Shown here one piece after another: positions 44,201 through 54,300 of a DNA stretch of 64,000 bases. Position 1 is the first letter of the stretch, and each line of letters opens with the position of its first letter. Source of the stretch: Aplidium turbinatum (taxonomy: Eukaryota; Chordata; Ascidiacea; Aplousobranchia; Polyclinidae); NCBI GenBank assembly GCA_918807975.1, contig OU964921.1:34002498-34066497 (forward strand), read 5' to 3'. Below the pieces are notes generated by a model. It searched no databases. It worked only from the letters and a program-made list of their open reading frames with translations, and was not told where the DNA came from. A program made the position numbers and the translations under genes.

Positions 44201-44565
44201 AATCACTGATGTAAGCCCGGTTACCGAGATTGACAAAGCAAAGTTTCCCACTGTTGAAGTGTTGTTGCCACAGAGTTATTCTATTCATTAGATGGCGGTG
44301 AATGGACAGACAGCAGTCCTTAACGTGTGTTGCTCAAGCGCACAATCTGAGAGTCGAACTAGCGCCACTTGATCTTGAAGTTTGTTTACTCAAAACTTTA
44401 AAATATGTTTTAAAGTTACAAACATATAATTTTAATGTCAAAAACTTCTATACAAAATTACTTGCAGATAAAACATCATATTAAGCAATGTACCTGCACT
44501 TTTGCTGGTTCTTGTATGACATGGCTAAATTCTTCATATGCTCGTTTTTTCAAATGTACAGCCAT
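26274..44565 (-). CDS. INTS4: Integrator complex subunit 4 (INTS4), 23 coding exons
   Basis: INTS4 is the HEAT-repeat scaffold of the nuclear Integrator cleavage module with INTS9/INTS11, which processes snRNA and nascent RNA 3' ends. Exons in transcript order, each high-low: 44565-44494, 43390-43266, 43010-42826, 42555-42425, 40838-40674, 40015-39876, 39602-39509, 38883-38785, 38434-38263, 37749-37679, 37559-37470, 36558-36455, 36189-36100, 35795-35680, 34649-34513, 34369-34250, 34166-34026, 32717-32616, 32451-32273, 32095-31855, 27745-27609, 27012-26913, 26456-26274. They total 998 in-frame codons (human INTS4 is about 963 aa). Recognised blocks: start [113 protein letters not shown]; ending [15 protein letters not shown]. 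The donor of exon 19 (GTTCAA) is weak, so that border is the least certain. Confidence 0.95.
27786..27877. repeat. Half of a hairpin MITE fused to a truncated transposon
   Basis: CCCAGACAGAAAAATCCGTC and TTACATTGATTCAACGTC match the left half of the hairpin family, but the mirror half is missing. The next ~45 bp is unassigned and leads straight into the shortened left end of the transposon at 27878. A deletion appears to have removed the right half-hairpin and the outer part of that terminal repeat together. It lies in INTS4 intron 20, just beyond exon 21. Confidence 0.65.
28146..29459 (+). CDS. Transposase-like protein, N-terminal and central part
   Basis: A 437-codon frame, the longest in the window. 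A Cys-rich motif ([10 protein letters not shown], then [20 protein letters not shown]) precedes [15 protein letters not shown] at about residues 135-185, possibly a metal-binding DNA-recognition domain. A charged low-complexity stretch follows, then a C-terminal region with [10 protein letters not shown] and [12 protein letters not shown]. The Asp of SDTTALNTG could be the first catalytic Asp of a DDE nuclease. The frame then ends early; the continuation ([16 protein letters not shown]) lies in other frames at about 29505-29550, so at least one frameshift separates it from 29593-30354. The Cys-motif and DTT-NTG layout resembles uncharacterised transposase-like proteins in other invertebrates (from memory). 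Confidence 0.7.
   Translation: MVSFKCSISRDMAWLRSVEVKSLIVSKKLLGNTLPTCREVIEHYHYIQQLLIDTDTKFLKKTPGFNDIKDVVMNDIVQLWRRASLPAIELRSIHTKLKQLIHKFAVARKRAKKLKLISINDGWLDQLFDITKCRCEIPDIFQTYKGKLICSCSFDHRVPEKEIMFLKDQRSDRRMILSSSKDALFNIHKLQSVIKLKRRTTAEDDIENPTSSKLRATINGGLSNSKVLFNSLRPRQFDLNINSNESNDDVLEAETSDNVRDTSTYFDLDYQPAPKHLAGGKAYLKKRSFSISTNDCVKADRRLVSIRQQSDLQRSTVGEKNTSALPTTVLRKREQCRLEALNQCEEELKHAKAIQLCYDGNVINKMDRYIFLGQFVDTGVKCEKVIAVKTFLEGISVTSQIIFNCVTEQICEDTLSKIYSVMSDTTALNTGKKIWYK
29593..30354 (+). pseudogene. Transposase-like protein, C-terminal part
   Basis: A 253-codon frame beginning [20 protein letters not shown]. It contains [18 protein letters not shown] (an RW motif like that near the catalytic core of hAT-type transposases), [20 protein letters not shown] and [17 protein letters not shown]. 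It ends at a TAG (30352-30354) just before [16 protein letters not shown], which continues the family's conserved end. Copies A and B share the PSAAEGP and NN-RGTERFIGR blocks, which ties the three elements to one family. Confidence 0.7.
31240..31634. mobile_element. Probable hAT MITE in INTS4 intron 20
   Basis: CAGGGGTCCGCAAATA at the left pairs with TATTTGCAAATCCTTG at the right. The flanking octamers CCATAATA and CCACAGAA match at 5 of 8, so the duplication is degenerate. The terminal words resemble 'CAGGGGTCCGCAAACT'-type hAT termini common in animal genomes. No coding capacity. Confidence 0.55.
32852..32897 (-). ncRNA. Hammerhead-like motif, left end of Penelope-like fragment
   Basis: On the minus strand TTTTCTTTTAG is followed by GCTTGAAAATGGCTA, a loop, TAGCC and GAAATCG. 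It is the inverted counterpart of 33669-33705. The CTGATGA box is altered (CTTGAAAA), so it is probably inactive. Confidence 0.4.
33669..33705 (+). ncRNA. Hammerhead-like motif, right end of Penelope-like fragment
   Basis: TTTTCTTTTAG runs directly into GCTGGATAAGGGCTA, a short loop, TAGCCGAAAACG. Stem II (GGCTA/TAGCC) and GAAAACG fit a hammerhead; the first box is CTGGATA instead of CTGATGA. The acceptor-then-ribozyme order repeats what is seen at 14504-14540. Confidence 0.45.
33812..34012. repeat. Two diverged hairpin MITEs side by side
   Basis: Palindromes at about 33818-33900 (TTTACATCGTTTCAACGTC... GTTAAAACAATGTAAG) and 33922-34012 (TTTCACACAGTTGCAACGTC ... GACGTTAAAACAATGTGAAAA) are variants of the TACATTGATTCAACGTC family. 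They lie end to end in INTS4 intron 17, next to exon 17. Confidence 0.65.
34650..35679 (-). promoter_or_regulatory. Probable U12-type (minor) intron of INTS4
   Basis: After exon 14 (ending ...MDDPS + T) the intron starts GTATCCTCTT, very close to the minor-spliceosome donor RTATCCTTT and unlike the GTAAGT-type donors of the other introns. Near the 3' end GACTTAACTTTTTTAATCATTAG contains ACTTAACT, one base from the U12 branch consensus CCTTAACT, about 16 nt before the AG. Joining at this AG restores the expected [18 protein letters not shown] sequence. A hAT MITE (35182-35599) sits inside the intron. Confidence 0.75.
35182..35599. mobile_element. hAT MITE inside the probable U12 intron
   Basis: CAGGGGCTCCCAACC at the left end pairs with GGTTACGAACCACTG at the right. 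The flanking octamers AATTAGTG (35174-35181) and CATTAGTG (35600-35607) match at 7 of 8. No coding capacity; AT-rich interior. Confidence 0.8.
39241..39440 (-). mobile_element. tRNA-derived SINE, family A, in INTS4 intron 7
   Basis: Read on the minus strand it has the B-box-like GGTTCGACACC and the family body (GAAGCCAATGTCC in plus orientation is shared with 53284-53500), ending near TCGTATCCAGGC. It lies between INTS4 exons 7 and 8, in sense with the gene. Confidence 0.75.
41006..41979. mobile_element. hAT non-autonomous element, perfect 8-bp duplication
   Basis: The left end CAGGCATGGGAGTCGATAG and right end ATCGATAGTCCCAACCCTG are imperfect inverted repeats. CAGATAGG is present on both sides (40998-41005 and 41980-41987). 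Subterminal ATCGATA/AAAGTAAAGAAT motifs repeat at both ends. No transposase recognised. In INTS4 intron 4. Confidence 0.88.
42281..42366. repeat. Hairpin MITE, TACATTGATTCAAC family (copy in INTS4 intron 4)
   Basis: CCAGCCAGAAAAATTTGTCA, then TTTTTACATTAATTCAACGTC, a short loop, and the inverted half ending TGACGAATTTTGCTGTCTGG. Well-preserved palindrome. Confidence 0.85.
44110..44390 (-). mobile_element. SINE, family B, in INTS4 intron 1
   Basis: It shares blocks with 46897-47085 and 49122-49330: AATGGA(C/G)AG..GCAGT, TTG(C/T)TCAAGCGCAC and GAGTCGAAC...TTGATCTTGA. The better copy at 46897 has clear pol III boxes on the minus strand. Exact ends are uncertain. Confidence 0.55.
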
Positions 44566-45772
44566 TTCACAGTATAGATTTGCCTGGTTTACTGCAACTT
44601 TTCAAAAGTTACCATCATTCAAAGCTTGTACAGTTGTCTAAACTAAATCAGCAAAATATAAAAGTAAAGGTGTAGTTTCTTGTCATAGGCTTCAGTAGTT
44701 TGATTTTGGCAAATAATAGACAGGAAATGTTTAGGGCTCTTGAGGCAGGGTATCCCATCATCTGAGAACAAATTAGTTGTTATTTTCTAATTTCCCATAT
44801 TGTCAAAACCATGAGAAGGTCATTCTATCACAATACAGTTAAAATTTTTAATTTTTGTAACCCACCTTCTCAGAATTGAATATGTAAGAACTATTCCTAT
44901 TGGGAAACAATGAAGATTGGACTTCATTTTAATGCCCCATATTTCAAATTTGAAAAAAAGATTTTTTCCCTTAGCCAATCTTAAACTGTCAAGAAAGGCT
45001 ACCTGCTTTATGTGCAAAAGTATGATACGGTAATATGGTTTGTTGTAAACTTCTGTCACAGTTGACATGATTGTTTCATTGCTATATTCACAATGTGTTC
45101 AATGAATAAACTTAGTATTAATTATTATTATTCCCTTTTCTGGATATAAATGTCTTTCTCATACTACATAAAGCACTAGTCAGAACAATAGTGGAATATG
45201 ATAACATCATCTGGTGGCCAAGTTCCAATTATCAACTTGCAAAAATAGAAACAGTTCAGCGCAGTGCCATGAAACTTGTACATGGATTTTAAGAGTTAAC
45301 CTATCCAGAAAGGCTGCAAAATCTTGATCTGCCCACCATTGAATACAGAAAACTCCGAGGTGACCTCATTGAAACATTCTAATATACCGTATGCAATGCA
45401 TAACTTGTATAACGTCGATTTCAAGAATTTATTCACACTGGACCTGAAAAACATCGCTATAAGAGGACACAGCCTTAAGCTGGAAAAGCCAAAGCCCAAA
45501 TCAAGAAAACTTGGCAACTTTTTTACTTGCCATAACTACGGTATGTAATGTAATTACTGAATGGAACCTTCTCCCAGAATATGTGGTTGCTTCATCGAGT
45601 GTAAATTCGTTTAAGGCTTCGTTAAATAAACTTTTCCAAAACCGAGATATTATGTAGCCTATACCCCACAATGTTTCTAATTTTCATGTTTTGTTTTGTT
45701 TGAGCTTACCACCGGCAAGTTCGGTTCTGTTTCCAATATTTACAATAGATTGGCATAGTGAAGTGTGTACCT

Positions 45773-46895
45773 ACCTAATTCGTACCACGAACAATTCGTA
45801 CCTTGAAAAGATCGAGGGAAAAAATTTAAAAAAGCCGAAGTCGCTGATTGCAGTTTCCGCAAACATTTTAAAAGGGTTACGGTATCGGAGTACTGGACTA
45901 CTGGTATCCGCAAACAAACAAACTGAAATAATCGAGAGAAAAAAATAGAACATTGCTGATCGCAGTTTCCGCAAACATTTTAAAATTTCCGGTAATGATC
46001 CTAAGAGTTTGCCGAAGTCGCTGATCGCAGTTTCCGCAAACATTTTAAAGGGTTAGGGTTGATCGGAGTTTCCGCAAACATTTTAAAATTCCTGGTAATG
46101 ATCCTAAGAGTTTTTGTTCGTTTGCGGAAAATTTTAAAATGTTTACGGAAACTGCGATCAGCGAGTTCGGCTTTTTTTTAATTTTTTCTCTTGATCTTTT
46201 CAAGGTACTGCAGGGGTTCTCGGTTTTTATTGTTGATGCAGGGGTTTGAGGTTTTATTGTTGATTTAAATGTTTATTCCCCTGATAACAGCAGAACCGCT
46301 GCTGGCGTAACAAAGCTTCGATGGCGTAGAGATAACGCAATGAGTCTCAAGTTCTTTTATTCGTGAGTTCGAGTTCTCTGTTAATTTTCAGTAATATTAA
46401 GAGTTTCTGTTAAAATTGAATTTTATGAGTAAATCTTATATTATGAGTCAAAATTGTTTTGTGCAGAGGTATATAAAGCACTTTCAGAAAAAGGAAAAAG
46501 AAACAGTTTCGTAATTTAAAATTGGCAAATTCCAACAATGTTTACAAACTAGGTTGAACTCCTGCTAGTGAGATTCCATTGCAGAGGTGAATCGCGGATA
46601 TACATACTGAATAAGCAATAAATGGCCATTTTAACAGACTCACTTGAGAAAGCTGCGGGTGGTAGGTTATTTGAGTAAAAAATGATCCATCAAAATTATC
46701 CCAGTGCACAACAAGTGAGTTTTCTTAAGAAACGCAACTAGCCTATTTATTCTCACTGTTGGGTTCAGTGAGTTTTTAAGAAACGTAAATGTTATGTGAG
46801 AATTACGTTTTGTAGAGAGCTAAAAACAATGGAAATTCATTCGGGTCCCTACAGTACAAACTGACGGTACGAATTGTTCATGGTACGAATTAGGT
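45773..46895. mobile_element. Foldback-type element with internal direct repeats
   Basis: ACCTAATTCGTACC...ACAATTCGTACC at the left (45773-45802) pairs with GGTACGAATTGTTCATGG and TACGAATTAGGT at the right (46866-46895). Inside are four direct copies of CAGTTTCCGCAAACATTTTA (45851, 45962, 46027, 46065 approximately) plus an inverted one near 46130-46160. No coding capacity and no clear target duplication, so the superfamily is unassigned. Confidence 0.7.
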
Positions 46896-46896
46896 T

Positions 46897-47085
46897 GCAT
46901 CCGAAGGTTTCCGATTCCGATTGTTAAGTATTGTTACCGGGGAAGTATTCCATTCACTAGGTGCCGCTGAATGGAGAGCAGTTCTGAAATGCGTTGTTCA
47001 AGCGCACACCCCCAGAGTCGAACCAGGCAGCGCAGCGTGATCTTGAGCCGAGCGCGTAACCACGGAGCTAACGGGGCAGACACGA
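46897..47085 (-). mobile_element. tRNA-derived SINE, family B
   Basis: Read on the minus strand: GCCCCGTTAGCTCCGTGGTT (A box TTAGCTCCGTGG), then CCTGGTTCGACTCTGG (B box), followed by the family body with GTGCGCTTGAACAACGC. The tRNA-like head is the best preserved of the three B copies. It directly abuts the foldback element. Confidence 0.75.
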
Positions 47086-48382
47086 TACTTTGAGATTATT
47101 TCTAACCCTTACTATGTTCGTAATTTACTTGCAACTTTGCAAACGCAACCAAAAATACCAACGCTCATTGCTCACTAAAAAATAATACTGGGAACACAGT
47201 TAGTATGTGTTGCCAAATCCTCTTTAAATTTCGAGCAGAAATTTCTGCACTTATAGACAGCGACGCAGCGTGCAGGAGTCGGATTTTGAAATATTTGGGA
47301 GCCGGAGTCTTGGAGTGCGGCGCAGTGAGACAGGAATTAAAGTCTGAAATTCTGGTAAAAATAAAATCTAGAGAAAGAGAGATGTGAAATCTAGTTTGTT
47401 ATGGTGTAGTCGTTATGGTCTATTTGTATTTTTTATACCTGCATCGCAATAATTTCGCAACAATTCAATTGTTTGTTAGAACGCAAAAGAAATTATATTG
47501 TAAAAATAAAAGACAGCTACAAAAGGAAAAGGTGGCAGAGACTTGGTGATTTAAGACGTACTGGTGACTGGTATAGCCTAGCCCTAGGCTATATATCGAC
47601 TGTCATGGTAAAAAAAAAAACAACAAACAAACATTGATTGTGGTTTGTGATTTGCGATCTGAATGGAGCTTAAAGTCAATATTGCCAAAACATTAAGAGC
47701 AAGAGTGCAGTTTGAAGTCACAGACGTCGGAGTGGAGCAAGTGCCCAGAAAAAAAAAACCGGACTCCGCACACCTATGGCACCTCTGGCTAGGGTGCTGG
47801 TATTGCTAATTGATTGCCAGTTGGGTTTTGCATTTTTCGTTTTTGCAGCATTTTGGGAATCGTAGTTGGATGTATTGTATGATAAGGTTTGCCCAGGTCT
47901 TTGTCAGTAATGTGTATGTAAATAATGCAAGAATTTATCTTTTTCTTGTTGTCGAGTTTATGAATCTATTTTGGGTTTTTAAACTATTTTTGTTGTAGAC
48001 TCTTGTTTGTGAGTTCAGATTGACCTAATTACGGTACTCTTCAGTTTAACTGTTATTATTTCTGACCATCACAGCAAAAACAATACATGTCAACATACAA
48101 ACATAGTTGCTTTTTCACTTCATAAATATAGGTTACACCAGCTTAATGTATATTTGACTTGGCTATGTGAAGCTGATATGGACTCATTATCTAGTAGAGA
48201 TAGTCTAGCACTCATCTATTCAAAATATAGTCTAAATGACAACGTAATTCTGTTTTCTTTCAGCTTACCTGAAGTAGGCTATGTGCAGGCAAAGCTTCAT
48301 GCTAAATTTGATACCAACACTAAGGAATTACTCTTTTCTATACCCAAGGTTATGTGTGTTTTCGAATGTAAAGTTTAATAAG

Positions 48383-51300
48383 ATGAGCACTGCGTCTGAA
48401 AATAACCCAAACCGCTTAATAAATGAACAGTCTCCTTATTTGCTGCAGCATGCTTACAATCCTGTTCAATGGTAAGTTAATTGTTCTATGCAAAGAACCT
48501 AAAGGCTTGTTTGCAAAATTCTTACAATCTATACACCTTTATGATGTTTTACATTTTTGCGTTTTTCTTGAGATTGAACTTGTGGTTTAACTATCAGTAT
48601 GCAGAGACTTAATCGGTTCTGGAAAGATATGGTGTGTACTGTGTAGTGTATTTTTTAGTGCTTGTAACCTTTTTAAGCTTCTCATTATTACTGATATAAT
48701 ATTACATTACAATTTGGGTAGAGAGGTTGCTTTTTTAAACCATAAGAAGACATAATCATTAATCAAGCAACAACATTACATTTAGCATGATAAAAACAAT
48801 AAGCAAACGTTTTAGAATAGGTATTTGAATAAGCTTAACTGAAGATGATCTAGGTGCTAGCTGATCGAAATCAATTTTTAGCTGTTTATGATTGAACTGA
48901 CTCGTGTGTAATAAATTTGTTTGTATTATAGGCTTGAAAAGGGCTATATGACTATCTGAAAACATTTGCTTATTGTTTTTATAGTGTTGTTGCTTAGTTA
49001 TATATAGCCTATATGTCTGTTTAATATTACATCAAGATAATTGTTTTTGATTTAAATTAGTGTAGAATCTAAAATGTGTCATAGATTGTAACAACTTTCA
49101 TTTACGGATTGACAACCCCTTGAGTTTTGGAAGCTCAATCTTGGCTGTTTAGATGCAAAAGATTTGACACTGATGCAGGCCTGGTTACTGAGGTTGACTA
49201 AGTGAATGATCAATTGTTGTAGCATTGTCGATTCAAGTTATTTAATCCACTATTTGTCACTGAATGAAGAGAGGCCTTTGAAGTGCATTGCTAAAGTGCA
49301 CACACTGCTGAAACATTCTTACTTAACTTCCTTATTTCTTTGTTTATAAAGTGATTTTTCATTATTCTATTGAAGCACACTACACTATTACACAAAAATT
49401 TCAATTACAGTATATATATATATTAAACAAATTTAATTTCAATGTACATTTATGTTTTAATAGTAATGGTGTTGCAAGCACAGTAGTGCTTTTTAACCAT
49501 ACATGATAAATTATTTATATTATAAATGTATACCGGTATGTTTTATGTAAACTCACTAAAGCTTTGTTAAAAGTTTATTTTAACCTAAATATTTTCTTAT
49601 ATATTCAGGTACCCCTGGTGTGATGAGGCCTTCGAAAAAGCACGGATTGAATCAAAGCTTATTTTTCTTTCGGTTGGTTATTCGACATGTCACTGGTGCC
49701 ATGTGATGGAGAAAGAGTCATTTGAAAACAACGAAATAGCCGAAATATTGAACAAAGACTTTGTCCCCATTAAGGTTGACAGAGAAGAACGTCCAGATGT
49801 TGACAGGGTTTATATGACATTTGTGCAGGTAAAAATATTAACTTTTATGATTGCTTTCCAAGTTTTAAGACTCAAACTATACCAAATTCTGATTTTAATG
49901 AACTCTCATAAAAATCATAATCTCGACCTTTTATTTATGTTAGTGATGGCAGCAGATCATAAGTGCAGTTTTTACTAAGCTTTTTTTAAATAAAATACAA
50001 TAAACTATACACTATTAAATAAAATACAAATACAATAAACTTTTTTGTCGGCTGCATAGCCAAGTGGTGAGAACACTGGAACGGCAATCGAAAGGGCGCC
50101 GGTTCGACACCACTCAAGAGCATGCGGCTGTGTCTGTGGCAGGACACTCGAAGACATGCCTGAAGGTGGGTCTGCTACTATTCGGTGAGTCCGATTTGGT
50201 GAGTTTCTATCCTCTAACCCCTAACCCAAACCCCTAACCCTAAAACGGCAATGATAATTAGGCTACGGTACCCGATAATTAAAAAAAAAAATTGAAAAAA
50301 TCCTCCGTTAAGGGATCGAACTCACCGAATCGGACTCACCGAAACGGGCCATTCCGCTGAAGGTGGACACAAAGATTGGCTTCCTTGCCTTCTCGTCCAC
50401 TTAATCTAAATCTTCAACCACCGGGTGTAAGCCTGGATACGACAAACAACAAATAAACTATTTTTTCAGGCTACAAGTGGACATGGTGGTTGGCCGATGA
50501 GTGTGTGGCTTACCCCTGCACTTAAGCCGTACATCGGGGGAACATATTTTCCACCCAATGATTCTAATCACAGAAGAGGATTCAAGTCTATACTGAAAGT
50601 TATTGCTGAAAAAGTAAGACAATCTGTCATGCTTTTATTATTTTTTTATTCAGCCATTATATTTTGGGTAACATTTTAATCTTCTGTGTGGCATAACAAT
50701 ACAATTCTTTCATTTTGAATTGCTTCTATGTGTGTATTTATTGTCTTACAAGGTTTACTAATTTTATAGTGGAATGAAGACAAAGATTCATGCAATGCAA
50801 GTGCTAATAAGATAATGGATTCAATTCAGGTAAAGATTCGTTGGCAACTGCTGTAATACTGTACACTTGTACAGTGTACAACTGTACATCGATATGTGTT
50901 AATGTTTTAATTACAATTTGCGACATTTTTTCACAGACTCATATATTTTTCCAAAACGAAACTTCGTCACTAATTCTTTCATTAAAAGTCTTTTGAATTT
51001 AACAGTGATCTAACAGCATATGTGTTTCAGTCGGTCAAAAGAACGTACTTACATTTATGCAATGAATACTATTAATACTACAAAATGTGCTCAATGCCAA
51101 GCAAAAAGCCAAGCAGATCAAATCTAAATTTGATGTATTTAGATTTACGTGTTTTGCTTTATCAGGTATAGGTCATAGCTTCTGCAATCTGCATGCATTT
51201 ATCGATCTTTAACAAACTAAAAGCTTGCTCGTGTTTCCAGAAAGCAGTTGAAGTTAAAACTGACGTTTCCACGGAAGTACCCCAAATATCATCCTGTGAC

Positions 51301-54300
51301 AAATGCGCGGAACAAATGCTCCAAAGGTTCGATGAAGACTTAGGTGGATTCAGTGGATCTCCAAAATTTCCACAACCAGGTGGCTTGCTAAATTATACAA
51401 TACGTATTTAATTATTGCAAGTGATTATATTTACGGTGTTTTTCATCAAGGTGTGTATCAAAGAGCATTCATTCCGTGGCAGTGTTGGCAGATAAGGTCT
51501 TATTTCAAATTTTGAAAAGTTTTGACATGTGGAAAAATTCCCTAGTTAGGTTTGCTCTTTTCCCAGGACTTCAAAATTTCTCAAATCACAAGTTGTTGTC
51601 TTCAACGGCTGTGAAGTTGTATAAAATTCGGATACAATTCCATATCTGAAAACACTCATGGCCAAAGGCGTCGTAAATATAGCCACTTCCTTATTTATTA
51701 CGTGACCATAATGGTAAGGTATGATCGACACTTGAAGATTGTCAATTCGAGAACTATCAAAAGCGTTTGAGTATGTCCTCTAAAAAGGCACTTTAATGGA
51801 ATGCATGAAGGTAGACATAATTGGCTTTCTTGCTCCGTTGCAAGACATATATCTGGACAAAGTGGAAATTATTATATGAATCTGCTATAGCCTATCCAAT
51901 TTGAATTCCTATGAAGACATTGCTTTAAGATTAATATAGTAGTGCGTATTTGTAAAAGACGCAAAAAATGTCTCTTGATACGCGCCGTCGTGTTTTTTTT
52001 TTCCGGAAATTTACGCATCCTTGTTGTATTTATTCCAAAGAAGTAATCAAGTTGTTCGTATAACTTTGCATGTGTGTATGTGCAGCACGATGCCTTTCTT
52101 TTGCTACAATCATGCTACCAACACTATCGCACTTAAAAAAAGGGTATTTCCGCCTGGCTACTCGTAAAACTTATTTCTTTTCATGGAATATCAAATGTTC
52201 TCTACTACTGGGCGTCTCGAATTTAATATGTCTTAAAGGGATACTAAAGGAAAAACCTGACTTGGCGATTTTCCACGCTCTTTCTGTTTAACATGCTACC
52301 ATAAAACGATTTTCAATAAAATTTTGCCCCATTGCGGTCTGACCACCATTGCGCGCGTGCTTTTGGCAGAGCTTTCAAAACGAGATTGGGCTTGAGCAGC
52401 GAAGCGTGCGACTGTACAGTCTGCGTCACTAGAGACTAGCAATCAGCTGATCTCGCAATAATTGTTACTGCGGGCGATTTGACTGTAGGCTATGTATGTT
52501 GTATGTACATCAAAACATCAGATTTCAACATCAAAACATCAGACAGTTTGCTCAAAACATCAGATGTGGTAACGTGGCTTTTGTTATTGCTGTCTTTTGT
52601 GACGTATTCTCGAGCAGTGTTTGCACTTTTGGTTATTTTGAAAAAAAATGAAAATAAATGAAACATTGGACTTTGGGCCTTGCCAGCGCTATTGAAAACA
52701 ATTTTTTTTCGGTAATTTTTCTTGAAATGTATTCTTGAATGTTCAGTTTACGCATTTTAATGCTTAATTCCCGTTTGAAATTTTCATTTAGTAGGCCTTT
52801 AACGCAAAGTTTTTAGAATCAACTTGACAAAGGGTGGTGGCTCAATGGAAAGATCTACGCAACCTGCAAACTTCAAGCGTGAATTTTATTAACTTATGGC
52901 CAAAACTGGACTGACATACAACTATGATAAAGCACTGTAGTTGTACACTACTTTAACAATTTTATATTAAAAGAAAGCGTTAATTAATGGTATTTATTAT
53001 TGATTAGTGTCATTTCACGTTGTTGTGTCCATTTTGATCTAGCATGCTACTAATTACTGTTTATTATGACTTCCCTTAATGAGTAGTTTATGAATCACAT
53101 GCCTTTGAAAATTCTTCAAACTCACGCTGCATGCTTTTTCATTTTAGTCATTTTCAACTTTCTCTTGAAGTATTATTCCTGCTTTCCTAACACGGAGCTG
53201 GGAAAACAAGCATTGGCGATGGTCACCAAGACATTGTCGGCCATGGCCAACGGCGGAATTCACGACCACATTGGCTACGTAAGTTGTTTTTGTCGTATCC
53301 AGGCTTACACTGTAACTGTCATTGAACATTTAGATTAACTGGACGGGAAGGCAAGGAAGCCAATCTTCGTATTCACCTTCAGGCATGCCTTTTAGTGTCT
53401 TGTCGAAGACACAGACGCATTCTCTTCCGCAGTGTCGTACCAGCGGTTTTTCGTCCGTTGAACCATGGCTTTCACCGCTCGTCTATACAGCCGACATACT
53501 TACAGAGAGCTTGTTCACTGTCCAGGGACTAATTCTCTGTCCATCTTCGTTGTATTGAGGCAAAGTTTAAACAGATTACCTTTTGACAGAGATTTGGTTT
53601 AAGCTTAGAACTACAATCTGAAATGAACTGATATTCATTTTTGTACACTGAAATCTCGTTATAATGTCGCAAAAAAGGGTTGTGTTTTTTACAAGGTGAA
53701 AGCTAAAATTCTTAATTTAGTAATAATTATTGAAGAAATCAAATAGTTGGTATTAAATGACTTATATATTATACTAAACGTAATTTTAAAGGCTCGTGTA
53801 TAACTCAATAACCATAAATCGCATGCATGCCACGTTGGCCGTGTTTTTTTTTTAAATGGATGGTAGTGGGCCCTTTATTTTTGCCAGCAATGTCTTAGAA
53901 GTTATCCTTTTGAATGTTCAAATAATCTTGTTGCGGTCCTTGAAGTTTTTTTGAATGCCACGAAAGCCAAATCTTTCCCAGCTTGAACCAGTAGCCCTTA
54001 AGTTGCGTTAATTGAGGAAAATGCTTGCAAATATTGAATCAACGTCAAAAGGGACTGGATTGCTGTCTAGGTGACTTGCGCTGCATTCTGCTGTTGTTAA
54101 AGAACACTAACAGAAGTTATTTGTCTTCAAGGGGTTCCACAGGTATTCAACTGATCAGTATTGGCATGTTCCTCACTTTGAAAAGATGCTTTACGACCAA
54201 GGCCAGCTCGCTGTAGCGTACGCCGATTGCTACGCCATCACCAAGGACGAAAAATATAAAGACACGTTAGAAAAACTTTTATCTTACATCGAAAGAGACT

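Larger units (their letters stand above)
44566..48382. other. Divergent intergenic region between INTS4 and SPATA20
   Basis: INTS4 reads left and SPATA20 reads right from here, so both promoters and 5' UTRs should lie in this region. No TATA box or shared CpG-rich promoter could be assigned. It contains a foldback element (45773-46895) and a SINE (46897-47085). The small frame at 47205-47387 has no recognised family. Confidence 0.5.

Noticed and set aside
47205-47387. 60-codon frame upstream of SPATA20
   Set aside because: No family resemblance, no splice context linking it to SPATA20, and the surrounding DNA is repeat-like.
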